From contig JANQSI010000018.1 in NCBI GenBank assembly GCA_028284125.1, positions 248,001 to 312,000 of the forward strand: DNA of 64,000 nucleotides, read 5' to 3'. Origin of the DNA: Cyclobacteriaceae bacterium. GTDB taxonomy: Bacteria > Bacteroidota > Bacteroidia > Cytophagales > Cyclobacteriaceae. This document shows, piece after piece, positions 16,733 through 25,983 of the stretch. The notes under the pieces are model-generated. The model had not been told where the DNA came from and did not search any database. It saw only the letters and a list, made by a program, of their open reading frames with translations. The stretch's first letter is position 1. Each line of letters starts with the position of its first letter. The translations under genes were made by a program, and so were the position numbers.

Positions 16733-16872
16733 AGATCAACTAGTAATTCGCATAACCGTTATTCAATAACTTAATCTAACCTTTTAAGGAAAATCCCAAC
16801 TTTTATGTCGTGAAGAGAACGGTCAACAAAAGATCATTCGTATATTAGTGCTGACACCGCAACCTATCGCCA

Positions 16873-18138
16873 ATGGAAATGAAACCTACTCGAAGAGATA
16901 AGGATCAGCAGAGATTTTATCTTTTGTTGATGATTTCTGCTTATACTTCAACATTAGGTTTTAGTTATTTCTATTATTTGGCAGGTGCTCCGAACATTAC
17001 CAATAAAGGATTAATTGCTTTCGCACTTTTTGTGGTTTATGGTGTTTCTTCATTCTTCACCCAACAGTTATTATTCCTTTTTAGGATATCGATAATTACA
17101 GCTTTCATCGCATTCTTTATTCAGATCTATTGTACAGGTGGAGCCCTTTCTCCTGCCATGACCGAATTTGTAATACCTCCATTATTGGCCTTTTTCTATC
17201 GACCAATACGTGACCGATACATTTTCATGATAATTTCTGCAATAGCATTGGTCATTATGTGGCCGCTAACTGCATACGGATACACACAAAATCTTCTTTT
17301 GCCAGAATTTGAAGTCGCACATGGAATTTTGGCCACCATGTTTGTTTTTTCGATCGTGGCAGTGTTCACCTTCCTTTTTAGGGAAACACTGGCCAAGAAA
17401 AATAAAATGTTGAACGAGTCAATGACTGACTTGAAATCCACTACCAAAAAATTGATCCAATCAGAGAAAATGGCTTCACTTGGAGTAATGTCTGCCGGTG
17501 TGGCCCATGAAATAAACAATCCTTTAAACTTCATCAAGGGTGGAGTCGGAATGCTTGCCAAAAACCTTAATAAGTCCGATGAAAATGTCCCATTTATAAA
17601 AGCCATTGAAGAAGGCGTAAACAGAGCCTCAGAAATTGTGAGCAGCTTGGGGCATTTCAGCCGAGATTCAGAATCAATGGAAGAAGAATGCGATCTTCAC
17701 CAAATCATCGACAATTGTTTAGTGATGCTTCAGCATAAGTTGAAATACAAAGTCGAGGTAGAAAAAAAATATACGGCCTCTAAACATTTGAGAGTTGTTG
17801 GAAATGAAGGGAAGCTCCATCAAGCAATCCTGAACATTATTTCAAACGCAGAACAAGCGATAACCACCAAGGGAACAATAACGATCGAGACAAAAGCAAA
17901 ACTTAATTTTTTACGTCTCACTATCACCGATACCGGAGAAGGAATATCTGAGGAAAATTTATCCAAAATCAGCGACCCCTTTTTCACCACCAAACCATCT
18001 GGTGAAGGTACCGGTTTAGGATTAGCAATTTCATTTGGTATCATACAAGATCACGGTGGAAAAATCAGCGTTACCTCAAAACCAAAAGAAGGAACGCGAT
18101 TCAACGTGATCTTCAAATTGAGCGAACGATTTAAATGA
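16873..18138 (+). CDS. Membrane sensor histidine kinase
   Basis: The 421 residues begin with six hydrophobic segments (about 15-35, 46-60, 66-87, 99-110, 115-133, 150-170) and little extracytoplasmic loop, so sensing is probably intramembrane. A linker follows, then a HisKA domain with the phosphoacceptor H212 in GVAHEINNPLNFIKGG and a HATPase domain with the N box (LNIISNAEQAI), G1 (ITDTGEGIS) and G2 (GEGTGLGLAISFGII). All catalytic motifs are intact. Its stop overlaps the start of the next gene by four bases (ATGA), giving a kinase/receiver pair. The stimulus is unknown. Confidence 0.93.
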   Translation: MEMKPTRRDKDQQRFYLLLMISAYTSTLGFSYFYYLAGAPNITNKGLIAFALFVVYGVSSFFTQQLLFLFRISIITAFIAFFIQIYCTGGALSPAMTEFVIPPLLAFFYRPIRDRYIFMIISAIALVIMWPLTAYGYTQNLLLPEFEVAHGILATMFVFSIVAVFTFLFRETLAKKNKMLNESMTDLKSTTKKLIQSEKMASLGVMSAGVAHEINNPLNFIKGGVGMLAKNLNKSDENVPFIKAIEEGVNRASEIVSSLGHFSRDSESMEEECDLHQIIDNCLVMLQHKLKYKVEVEKKYTASKHLRVVGNEGKLHQAILNIISNAEQAITTKGTITIETKAKLNFLRLTITDTGEGISEENLSKISDPFFTTKPSGEGTGLGLAISFGIIQDHGGKISVTSKPKEGTRFNVIFKLSERFK

Positions 18139-18506
18139 CCAAAGAAGACAGAAATACCGTCCTTTTTGTAGATGATGAAGAAATCAACCTGTTTCTTTTT
18201 GAAAAAACTTTCGAAAAAGATTTCCATGTAATCACTGCATCGTCAGGCCCTGAGGCATTGAAGAAAATTGAGAAAAATAAATCCGATATCAAAGCGGTAA
18301 TTAGCGATATGCGAATGCCACTTATGAATGGATTGGAATTGATTGAAAAAATAAAAGAAGACTTTCCCGAAATTAGAAATTTTATTCTTACGGGATACGG
18401 ATATAATTCTGAGCTGGAAATGGCACTAGAAAATAAGCTCATTGATAAGCTTTTTCACAAGCCATTCGAACCAGAGGTCATTAAAGACGCAATCGATAAC
18501 TCATAA
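18135..18506 (+). CDS. Single-domain response regulator (receiver only)
   Basis: This 123-residue protein is a bare receiver domain: acidic pocket D13-D14 (LFVDDEEINLF), phospho-acceptor D58 in VISDMRMPLMNG, T87 in ILTGYG and K110 in FHKPF. No output domain follows. It overlaps the upstream kinase gene by 4 bp and is presumably its phosphorylation partner. It may pass phosphate on or act by protein contact, as CheY- or Spo0F-like receivers do. The downstream region holds a REP-like element rather than another gene. Confidence 0.93.
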   Translation: MTKEDRNTVLFVDDEEINLFLFEKTFEKDFHVITASSGPEALKKIEKNKSDIKAVISDMRMPLMNGLELIEKIKEDFPEIRNFILTGYGYNSELEMALENKLIDKLFHKPFEPEVIKDAIDNS

Positions 18507-18542
18507 GTAATCTGTAAACAAGATCGAACTAACCGCAAAGAT

Positions 18543-18614
18543 GAGATTCTTCGCTACACTCAGAATGACACTTACCTCCCAATCCGTGCTGTCATGCTGA
18601 CGGAGGAAGCATCT
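18543..18614 (-). repeat. Bipartite REP-like element, copy 1
   Basis: Two conserved blocks are separated by 20 bp: 18543-18570 (its reverse complement contains GTCATTCTGA...GAAGAATCTC) and 18591-18614. Read on the minus strand, this is the same two-block arrangement found on the plus strand at 38103-38175: the distal block matches at 23 of 24 bases and the proximal one at 24 of 27. It lies between convergent genes. Confidence 0.6.
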
Positions 18615-18642
18615 TTGTTAGGCTCTACAGGGAAAGGAATTG

Positions 18643-20163
18643 CTATTCATGGGCCTCTGACGGTTGATGTTCCTTTTTCAAAAGATCATTGATCGTCTTC
18701 ACAGGGCTAAACGTTTCAATCGGTACTTCAACAAAAACCGTATTCCAATTGGCCATACTACCATTCCACAACCCGGGAAGCTCCATTGCCTTTAATTCCT
18801 TCCCTTGATATGATTTTGTGGAAATAAAACCCTGTTCCGAATCCCGATATTTTTCTAAATCAAACGTTTCGCCCTTGAAACTCTTAATACTGCAAACCAA
18901 GTCGACCGGATTAAAATGTGTTGAAGAATTGAGAATTTCCAACTGGCTAGGATTCGATTGATCGATTTGCGCACTTTCAACAATTTGAAGCGTTTGGCTC
19001 CCATCGGAATCTGTCCAAAATGGTCCTCCGCCAGGCTCACCTTCATTCTTAACCATTCCACAAATTCGGATGGGTCGGTTAAGAAAATCAAAAATCTCAT
19101 CTTCAGACATTCTTCCCAAAACACCCAATTGAGGTAATAACTCATTGGCTTCATCCGTGATATCCGTTCCATTTTCTGCTTGTTCCAATAAGTTGAAAAC
19201 CTTGTTTTGATATTCTATTAAAAGTCCTGCTAGCAACTTCTTCCACTTAATAGATGGGGATTTTTTATGATCTGGCAAAATGTTGTCGATATTCTTAATG
19301 AAAATCAGGTCTGCATCAAGTTCCGATAAGTTTTCCAACAAAGCTCCATGACCAGCCGGTCGAAAAAGCAAAGCTCCAGATTCATCTCTGAACGGTTCGT
19401 CAGATGGATCAACCGCGATGATATCGGTGCTTTTCTTTTGAGTGCTATAACTTACTTTCACGCTATCGCCGAATTCAAGACTTGAAACAACTTCCTTCAC
19501 ATTTTTTTTGAAATCCATCAAATGATCGGGAGACACTGTGAAATGAACTTCCAATTCATTACCTGAACAATGTGACCAGCCTTCCAAGATCTGTTCTTCC
19601 GCTGGAGTCCTCATAAGATCCGAGTATGAATGGAACTTCAAAAGTCCTTTGGGAAGTTGAGCATAATTTAATCCATCGGGACCTAGAAAAAAATCCAAAA
19701 TTTTCACGTAATCACGACTTAAATGAGCCTCTTCTAAGGAGATGGCATTCTTTTCATCAAAGACCTTTTTCAATTCCGGATAAAAAGCGAAAGAGTCTAA
19801 GTTCTTAAAGAAGATAAATACAGGGTCCTCTTGATTTGAAATGAATTCATTATAGTCATCAATCGATCCGGAATAACTATTTCGAAAAGCTTGAAGTGCC
19901 TTGAACATTCTAGAGGCAGCACCTGATGCAGGTACAAATTTCATAATTGTCCCCTGGTAAGAATCAAACAACGATTCCAGATCATTCTGTTCCTCAATTG
20001 TTAATCGCTTGATTCCGTCATCAATGGCAGCTGGCCGTATCAATGAAATTGGCTTGAAGCCTTTCTTAAATCTTTCCAGACTTTGAGAAATGGATGCCAA
20101 AGAAATCCCCTTTTCGGCAATTATTTTTTCGTCTTTTTCGGTAAACGCCAAATTATTCAACAA
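18643..20163 (-). CDS. DUF4301 family protein
   Basis: This 506-residue cytosolic protein matches the DUF4301 family of Bacteroidota: N-terminus with ISLASISQSLERFKKGFKPI and IRPAAIDDGIKRL, then FVPASGAASRMFKALQAF (a nucleotidyltransferase-like GAASRMF loop), FRPAGHGALLENL, ICGMVKNEGEPGGGPFW and, near the end, ELPGLWNGSMANWNTVFVEV. The presence of the GAASRMF and PGGGPFW motifs suggests a sugar-phosphate nucleotidyltransferase-like fold, but no reaction has been firmly assigned, and I infer none. It is a single gene on the minus strand, convergent with the histidine kinase operon. Confidence 0.9.
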   Translation of the reverse strand: MLNNLAFTEKDEKIIAEKGISLASISQSLERFKKGFKPISLIRPAAIDDGIKRLTIEEQNDLESLFDSYQGTIMKFVPASGAASRMFKALQAFRNSYSGSIDDYNEFISNQEDPVFIFFKNLDSFAFYPELKKVFDEKNAISLEEAHLSRDYVKILDFFLGPDGLNYAQLPKGLLKFHSYSDLMRTPAEEQILEGWSHCSGNELEVHFTVSPDHLMDFKKNVKEVVSSLEFGDSVKVSYSTQKKSTDIIAVDPSDEPFRDESGALLFRPAGHGALLENLSELDADLIFIKNIDNILPDHKKSPSIKWKKLLAGLLIEYQNKVFNLLEQAENGTDITDEANELLPQLGVLGRMSEDEIFDFLNRPIRICGMVKNEGEPGGGPFWTDSDGSQTLQIVESAQIDQSNPSQLEILNSSTHFNPVDLVCSIKSFKGETFDLEKYRDSEQGFISTKSYQGKELKAMELPGLWNGSMANWNTVFVEVPIETFSPVKTINDLLKKEHQPSEAHE

Positions 20164-20246
20164 GTCGGGTTTTTATTGAAGCCGCAAGTTGCTCATTTTT
20201 AGAAAAAAGGAATAAATTGAATCTGCAAATTTTAAAAATCACCGAA

Positions 20247-20705
20247 ATGACTAATGATATTCTGAACGTCGCTCCCAATTTCTACGGGATTAGCATGGTC
20301 CCAAAGGACTCCTGGAAAGAATATGGGTTTGCTCTGCTTACTATAGCTGGATCTGATGGCGAAGTTTCCGACCCAGAACTTGAATGGCTCACCATCGAGT
20401 GTGCAGAAGAAATTGGAATTGATGAAGATATCGTCGCAGAATGGGAAGAATTTGATTTTGAATCGGCCGACCTTGAAGAAATATTTTATTCCTTCAATAC
20501 CAAGTCATTTGGCAACTTCAACAAGCTGCTGATCTATGATGCCATTAGAATGTCAAGTGCAGATGGAGAATACGCTCCAGAAGAAAGAGAAACTGTTCAC
20601 CAAACTGCCAAAATCTTAAAGGTTTCAAACGAAACAGTTCTTGCGATTGAGGCTTTAGTTGATCTTGAACAAGCCGCAAACAAATTAAGGCTTACCATTC
20701 TCTAA
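20247..20705 (+). CDS. TerB-like (tellurite resistance-type) protein
   Basis: This is a small acidic, all-helical protein of about 152 residues. The arrangement GFALLTIAGSDGEVSDPELEWL followed by YDAIRMSSADGEYAPEERETVH is typical of TerB-like domains, in which two helical halves carry AxxDGxxxxxE metal-binding-like motifs. A longer frame starts at TTG 20217; I chose ATG 20247 (MTNDILNVAP) as more likely. Two other TerB-like genes lie at 51688-52522. Such proteins are cytosolic and linked to stress or membrane-associated systems, but the function here is unknown. It is divergent from the DUF4301 gene. Confidence 0.75.
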   Translation: MTNDILNVAPNFYGISMVPKDSWKEYGFALLTIAGSDGEVSDPELEWLTIECAEEIGIDEDIVAEWEEFDFESADLEEIFYSFNTKSFGNFNKLLIYDAIRMSSADGEYAPEERETVHQTAKILKVSNETVLAIEALVDLEQAANKLRLTIL

Positions 20706-21057
20706 GCCATATCTTTTTTAAGATACCTACCAGTTTCAAATCTGCTGGAAGTAATCGCTTTGCATTCAATATTATAACCTCTTGCCATCCAATTTTGCTG
20801 GAAAAAGAAAAGGCGTGCCACCCGATGGGTACACGCCTATTCACCAACCTAACCTAAAAGAAAGCACTTAATAAACGCTATATCATTTATTTATTATGAA
20901 TTTCTTACTGATTTATTTAACAGCTATCGATATAGATATGTTGCAATTAAATCTTGAAATAGTTCATTTTTTGGATGAATCGGTCAAATTCTTCTACAAA
21001 CGTCATAGTCAAGTAACACTGCTCTTCGAAATCGCTTGATCGATAATCAATTCAAAT
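20706..21057. other. Intergenic region between the TerB-like gene and mfd
   Basis: This gap of about 350 bp has no convincing long gene. It holds a strong hairpin at 20811-20838, terminator-like when read on the minus strand, and a 19-residue minus-strand ORF that starts at about 21007 (MTFVEEFDRF...) whose reality is doubtful. A minus-strand small RNA ending at the hairpin is possible. The mfd promoter occupies its right end. Confidence 0.4.
20800..20838 (-). terminator. Terminator-like hairpin (minus strand)
   Basis: AGGCGTG (20811-20817) pairs perfectly with CACGCCT (20832-20838), and an inner ACCC/GGGT stem (20820-20823, 20827-20830) extends the structure. Read on the minus strand the stem is followed by TTTTCTTTTTCC, as expected for an intrinsic terminator. 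No annotated minus-strand gene lies immediately upstream of it, so it may end an unannotated small RNA. Confidence 0.5.
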
Positions 21058-21065
21058 TACTTTTG
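21036..21065 (+). promoter_or_regulatory. Candidate promoter of mfd
   Basis: A TTG at 21036-21038 and TACTTTTG at 21058-21065 (matching TAnnTTTG) are separated by 19 bp, the spacing expected of the Bacteroidota housekeeping sigma factor. The -7 element ends 17 bp before the mfd start codon. Confidence 0.55.
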
Positions 21066-21082
21066 CGCCCCTAAGAAATTAA

Positions 21083-24000
21083 ATGAACGTGTCTTCAAGA
21101 CATCTATTAGATCACTATAAGGACAACTCCCAAATTCAGGCTTTGAATGAAAGTTTGGGGCGTGTTAAATCAGTAAGGTTAAAAGGAATTACCGGAAGTT
21201 TCGATGCGGTAATTTGTTCCACCACTTTTGATGTGAAAGGCGGAATCCATTTAATAATTCTTCATGACAAAGAAGAAGCGAATTATTTCCTAAACGACAT
21301 TTCCAATTTCCTCGAAAGTGGCTATTCTCTTTTTCCATCTTCCTACAAAAAGCCTTATCAATACGAGGAGATCGATAATGCGAATATTCTTCAACGAGCG
21401 GAGGTTCTAAACAAGGTCAGCGAAAACGAGAATCATATCGTAATTACATATCCGGAGGCACTATCTGAAAAAGTAATCAACAGACGTTCTTTGGTTTCCA
21501 ATACCTTTTCAGTGAAAGTAGGTGAGCAACTAGACGTTGATTTCCTGACTGATTTGTTGGAAACTTATGATTTCGAAAGAAGCGATTTTGTATATGAGCC
21601 AGGACAGTTTTCGGTCCGAGGTGGGATCATTGACGTTTTTTCCTACGCCAACGAACATCCATATCGATTAGAGCTTTTTGGAAATGATGTTGAGACGATC
21701 AGAGAGTTTGACGTAGAAAGTCAGCTTTCTACAAATCCGCTGGAAAAGATTTCACTGATCCCCAATGTTCAAACCAAACTCTTGCAGGAGGAGCGGCAAT
21801 CCTTTATGGATTTCATTCCAAAAGAAACTACCATTTGGCTCAAAGATTACCAGCAGTCACTTGATATAGTAGCACGTTCCTTTGATAAAGTTCAGGAATC
21901 ATTTGAATTCATTAAAGACGCAAGTGGAGGTTCTTCTCTAATTACCGCTCCGGATCAACTGTTTGAAACTGAGGAAAGCTACATTCAATCACTGGAGAAG
22001 TTTAAAAAGGTAGAATTCGGTCAAAGATCCTACCTAGACCCGGAAGAGGAAATTGCATTTCAAATTCGAGCACAGCCTTCTTTCCATAAAAATTTTGAGC
22101 TCCTGGTGACAAACTTTCAGGAACTCCAAGAGAAAGATTATAAAAAATTCATAGCGGCAGAATCATTCAAGCAATTAGAACGTCTTGAAACAATCTTCAA
22201 AGAAATCGATCCTGATCTAAGTTTCGAAGGAATTTCCGTTTCACTTAGACAAGGGTTCATTGATGATCACCAAGAAATAGCTTGCTACACGGATCATCAA
22301 ATTTTTGATCGCTTTCATCGCTATAAAGGCAAAGAAAAATTTACCAAATCAAAGGCGATAACCCTTAAGGAACTCAAAACCCTTCAGCCAGGAGATTTTG
22401 TCGTTCATGTCGATCATGGAGTTGGTCGTTTTGCCGGATTGGACACGGTTGATGTTGGAAATAATAAGCAAGAAGCGTTGCGAATCGTCTATAGAGATGA
22501 TGATCTCCTCTACATTAGTTTGCATTCACTTCATAAGGTCTCAAAATACAGTGGAAAAGAAGGCGAGCCACCAACGATTAATAAACTTGGATCCCCGGAA
22601 TGGGAGAACAAAAAGAAAAAGGTCAAGCGAAAGGTAAAGGACATTGCCAAAGACCTGATCGAGCTTTATGCTAAACGAAAGGCCGCACAAGGTTTCGCTT
22701 TTCCAGCAGACGATTACTTGCAAGCAGAGCTTGAATCTTCTTTCATTTACCAGGACACACCTGATCAATCCATTGCTACTGCAGATGTGAAAGAAGATAT
22801 GGAAAAACAAAACCCTATGGATCGGCTGGTTTGTGGGGATGTGGGTTTTGGAAAAACAGAAGTTGCTATCCGTGCAGCATTTAAAGCGGTTAACTCCGGA
22901 AAACAAGTCGCAGTGCTAGTTCCAACGACAATCTTGGCTATGCAGCATCATCGAACCTTTGTTTCAAGGTTAGAGAATTTGCCAGTAGATGTTGAGTATA
23001 TCAATCGATTCAAATCGACTAAGGATATTAATGCCATCAGGAAGAAAGTTGAAGAGGGAAAAATTGACATTCTGATTGGAACACACAGAATCGTGAACAA
23101 AGACATTGTCTTCAAAGATCTTGGCCTGATGATCATTGATGAAGAACAGAAATTTGGAGTCAAGGTGAAAGAACGACTAAAAGATATGCGTGTGAATGTA
23201 GACGCATTGACATTGACAGCCACGCCAATTCCAAGAACACTTCATTTTTCTCTCATGGGAGCTCGAGATCTTTCCATTATTTCCACACCTCCACCCAACC
23301 GAAGACCCGTAACGACTGAATTGCATGAATTCAACGAGGAAGTGATACGGGATGCGGTTCATCACGAAGTTCAACGAGGAGGTCAAGTGTTTATCGTTCA
23401 CAATCGAGTCAGTGATATCGAGCAAATCGCCAATTTGATTTATAAGCTGGTTCCCGACACTAAAATTGGAATCGCACACGGCCAAATGGAAGGATCGCAA
23501 CTCGAAAAAGTGATGCTAAAATTCATTGAAGGAGAATTCGATGTTTTAGTTTCCACCAACATCATCGAGTCTGGTCTTGACATTCCGAACGCAAACACGA
23601 TCATTATCAATAATGCCCACATGTTTGGACTCTCAGATCTTCATCAAATGAGAGGTCGTGTCGGAAGATCAAACACCAAAGCCTACTGCTATATGATCAC
23701 ACCGCCAACTTCCGCCCTTACCAGTGATGCACGAAAGCGATTACTTACACTTGAGGAATTTTCTGAATTAGGTGATGGATTTAAAGTTGCGATGCGAGAT
23801 CTCGACATTCGGGGAGCCGGAAATTTATTGGGTGCCGAGCAAAGTGGGTTCATCAATGACATTGGATTTGATATGTACCACAAAATCCTGGATGAAGCAA
23901 TTCAGGAGTTGAAGGAAAGTGATTACAAAGAGTTGTTCGAAACGGATCTCCTGAAAAATAAAGAAGCACTCGAAAAAATGGTGGAAGATTGCACCATAGA

Positions 24001-24448
24001 GACCGATTTTGAAGCCTTGATTCCTGAAAATTTTGTCAGCAACATTTCCGAACGATTGAGTCTATACACCAAACTTGACAACCTGAAAAACAATTCAGAA
24101 TTAGAAGAATTTATCCAAATGCTTGAGGATCGATTCGGGGCAATTCCTGAAAGCGTGAAAAACCTGACGGAAACGGTAAAAATGAGATGGAAAGCCATAG
24201 AGCTCGGCTTTGAAAGAGTTTCCATAAAAAATGGAAAAATGCGGTGTTACATTTCTGATCAGAAGCCGGATGCGTACTTCCAATCCGAAAAATTTGGCAA
24301 CATTTTGAGCTACGTGAAAGGACATCCTAAGCAGTCTCAAATGAAGGAAGTAAAAAGCAAGCTCCTCATCAGCGTTTCAGAGATCAATTCCATCAATGAA
24401 GCGACCGAAACCATTGATGAAATGCTGCTTTCAGCCACTCCAGCATAA
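21083..24448 (+). CDS. mfd: Transcription-repair coupling factor Mfd
   Basis: Mfd removes RNA polymerase stalled at DNA lesions and recruits UvrA. The 1121 residues are close to the usual 1150. The N-terminal UvrB-like region (about 1-340) includes YEPGQFSVRGGIIDVFSYA. The CarD-like RNA polymerase-binding domain is at about 434-500 (PGDFVVHVDHGVGRFAGL). The SF2 translocase has Walker A CGDVGFGKTEVA near 584, DEEQKFG near 686, TATPIPRTLHFSLMGARDLS and QMRGRVGRS. A C-terminal TRCF domain follows. The gene has its own promoter and ends in two hairpins before gldJ. Assignment is secure. Confidence 0.98.
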   Translation: MNVSSRHLLDHYKDNSQIQALNESLGRVKSVRLKGITGSFDAVICSTTFDVKGGIHLIILHDKEEANYFLNDISNFLESGYSLFPSSYKKPYQYEEIDNANILQRAEVLNKVSENENHIVITYPEALSEKVINRRSLVSNTFSVKVGEQLDVDFLTDLLETYDFERSDFVYEPGQFSVRGGIIDVFSYANEHPYRLELFGNDVETIREFDVESQLSTNPLEKISLIPNVQTKLLQEERQSFMDFIPKETTIWLKDYQQSLDIVARSFDKVQESFEFIKDASGGSSLITAPDQLFETEESYIQSLEKFKKVEFGQRSYLDPEEEIAFQIRAQPSFHKNFELLVTNFQELQEKDYKKFIAAESFKQLERLETIFKEIDPDLSFEGISVSLRQGFIDDHQEIACYTDHQIFDRFHRYKGKEKFTKSKAITLKELKTLQPGDFVVHVDHGVGRFAGLDTVDVGNNKQEALRIVYRDDDLLYISLHSLHKVSKYSGKEGEPPTINKLGSPEWENKKKKVKRKVKDIAKDLIELYAKRKAAQGFAFPADDYLQAELESSFIYQDTPDQSIATADVKEDMEKQNPMDRLVCGDVGFGKTEVAIRAAFKAVNSGKQVAVLVPTTILAMQHHRTFVSRLENLPVDVEYINRFKSTKDINAIRKKVEEGKIDILIGTHRIVNKDIVFKDLGLMIIDEEQKFGVKVKERLKDMRVNVDALTLTATPIPRTLHFSLMGARDLSIISTPPPNRRPVTTELHEFNEEVIRDAVHHEVQRGGQVFIVHNRVSDIEQIANLIYKLVPDTKIGIAHGQMEGSQLEKVMLKFIEGEFDVLVSTNIIESGLDIPNANTIIINNAHMFGLSDLHQMRGRVGRSNTKAYCYMITPPTSALTSDARKRLLTLEEFSELGDGFKVAMRDLDIRGAGNLLGAEQSGFINDIGFDMYHKILDEAIQELKESDYKELFETDLLKNKEALEKMVEDCTIETDFEALIPENFVSNISERLSLYTKLDNLKNNSELEEFIQMLEDRFGAIPESVKNLTETVKMRWKAIELGFERVSIKNGKMRCYISDQKPDAYFQSEKFGNILSYVKGHPKQSQMKEVKSKLLISVSEINSINEATETIDEMLLSATPA

Positions 24449-24450
24449 TA

Positions 24451-24535
24451 AAATTGGATTTGGACAATAAAATCCGGTTTTGGTCTTTATTTAAATGTGT
24501 TAATCTAAAATCCATGCAGTTTAGATGGGTTTTTT
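24451..24535 (+). terminator. Two successive terminator-like hairpins after mfd
   Basis: The first stem pairs 24451-24461 with 24470-24480 (11 bp including two G-T wobbles, 8-base loop) and runs into GTTTTGG. The second pairs ATCTAAA (24503-24509) with TTTAGAT (24520-24526) and is followed by GGGTTTTTT. The first probably ends mfd; the second lies in the gldJ leader and could attenuate it. Confidence 0.5.
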
Positions 24536-24592
24536 GAAATATTTGTGTTTATTAGTACGTTGAAACGTTTCAAGACAAATTCAAACAGTGTT

Positions 24593-25930
24593 ATGAAAAA
24601 ATTTGTGAGAGCAATTAAAGGGCTGGGGTACCTTTCCTTGGCCGGAATATTTATTAGCTCATGTAACCTTATTGGAGGTGGTGGAGGTATTCCAACAGCT
24701 TCAAATCCTGGAGCCTACAGCTCTGCCACAGGATATGCATTCAATGAAGAAGGAGGTTTCCAAGTCAATGATTTCTCAGGACAACCTGACGGGCCAAACC
24801 TTATTTTTATCGAAGGTGGAAGAACCGTATTAGGAAGTTTTGAGGAGGATGTTGTCTACACCAGGGATAATCTGGAAAGAGCTGTAACTGTTGCGTCCTT
24901 TTACATGGATGAAACAGAAGTGGCAAACATCCACTGGCTGGAGTATGAATATTACATCAAGCAAGATTCCGATGAGTTTTATTGGAAAAACAACTTACCA
25001 GACACTGCCGTCTGGGCCAAAGACCTTGCCTACAATGATCCTTACGTAAATAACTACTATAGATATCCCGGTTTCCGCTACTTCCCTGTAGTTGGAGTTA
25101 ACTGGAGACAAGCAATCAACTATTGCAAGTGGAGAACGACTGTTGTGAATCTTAAATTGGCTGAAGATGCCGGACTTTTAGATCCTATCGCTTCAGGTGG
25201 TGATGATGCATTTGCAGGAGCAGAAGGTGGTAGCCTTTCAGCGTCAGCTGGATCGGTTCCAGGCCTTGAGTCAGGAGTTACACTTCCAGGATATAGACTT
25301 CCAACTGAAGCAGAGTGGGAATATGCTGCTCAAGCCTTGATTGGAACACAATACCTTGATGAAAATCAAACACACAGAAGACTTTATCCGTGGGATGGTC
25401 ACGCATTGAGAAATCCTTACGGCAAAAGCCAGGGATATTTCCTTGCGAACTTCAAAAGAGGTAAAGGGGATTACGCCGGTATCGCTGGAAAGCTAAACGA
25501 CGGAGCGATGATCACCACTTACATTTATGACTATCCTCCAAATGATTTTGGATTGTATAACATGGCTGGAAATGTGAACGAGTGGGTACAGGATGTGTAC
25601 CGACCACTTTCATTCCAACAAATGGATGATCTGAACCCGGCTCGAAGAGATGCATATAATGATGAAGAAACCGGATACGATGGGAACTACTCGTTCCTTG
25701 GAAACGAAGGGCCTTATTCTGAAGAAGATTGGGTAGCAACATCAGGATTGCAAAAATCTTATAACGCTGACAATCCTCCTATGAAAAGAATACGAGTTTA
25801 CAAAGGCGGTTCTTGGGCTGACGTAGCATACTGGATGTCACCAGGAACAAGAAGATTCCTTTTCGAAGACTCAGCAACTTCTACTTTAGGATTTAGATGT
25901 GCAATGATCAGAGCTGGATCTAATTTCTAA
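24593..25930 (+). CDS. gldJ: Gliding motility/type IX secretion lipoprotein GldJ
   Basis: GldJ is an outer-membrane-associated lipoprotein needed for gliding and for type IX secretion in Bacteroidota. I chose ATG 24593 (MKKFVRAIKG) over a GTG at 24545 because it places a lipoprotein signal with lipobox ISSC (Cys24) at the N-terminus; the protein is then 445 residues. The rest is a formylglycine-generating-enzyme-like (SUMF1) domain: FIEGGRTVLGS, FYMDETEVANIHWLEYEYYI, FPVVGVNWRQAINYCKWR, GYRLPTEAEWEYAAQ, NMAGNVNEWVQDVY and TLGFRCAM. The DETEVxNxxxLEY pattern fits GldJ rather than GldK. No other gld genes are adjacent. A strong terminator follows. Confidence 0.88.
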   Translation: MKKFVRAIKGLGYLSLAGIFISSCNLIGGGGGIPTASNPGAYSSATGYAFNEEGGFQVNDFSGQPDGPNLIFIEGGRTVLGSFEEDVVYTRDNLERAVTVASFYMDETEVANIHWLEYEYYIKQDSDEFYWKNNLPDTAVWAKDLAYNDPYVNNYYRYPGFRYFPVVGVNWRQAINYCKWRTTVVNLKLAEDAGLLDPIASGGDDAFAGAEGGSLSASAGSVPGLESGVTLPGYRLPTEAEWEYAAQALIGTQYLDENQTHRRLYPWDGHALRNPYGKSQGYFLANFKRGKGDYAGIAGKLNDGAMITTYIYDYPPNDFGLYNMAGNVNEWVQDVYRPLSFQQMDDLNPARRDAYNDEETGYDGNYSFLGNEGPYSEEDWVATSGLQKSYNADNPPMKRIRVYKGGSWADVAYWMSPGTRRFLFEDSATSTLGFRCAMIRAGSNF

Positions 25931-25951
25931 TAACACGTTTGAAAATACTTC

Positions 25952-25983
25952 AAGCCGTCTCGATTCCGGGACGGCTTTTTTTA
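25952..25983 (+). terminator. Rho-independent terminator after gldJ
   Basis: AAGCCGTC (25952-25959) pairs with GACGGCTT (25970-25977), extended by two inner pairs, and is followed by a T-run at 25976-25982. It lies 21 bp after the gldJ stop codon and abuts the convergent comF gene. Confidence 0.85.

Noticed and set aside
20950..21007. A 19-residue minus-strand ORF upstream of mfd
   Set aside because: Too short, lacks promoter support and could be chance.
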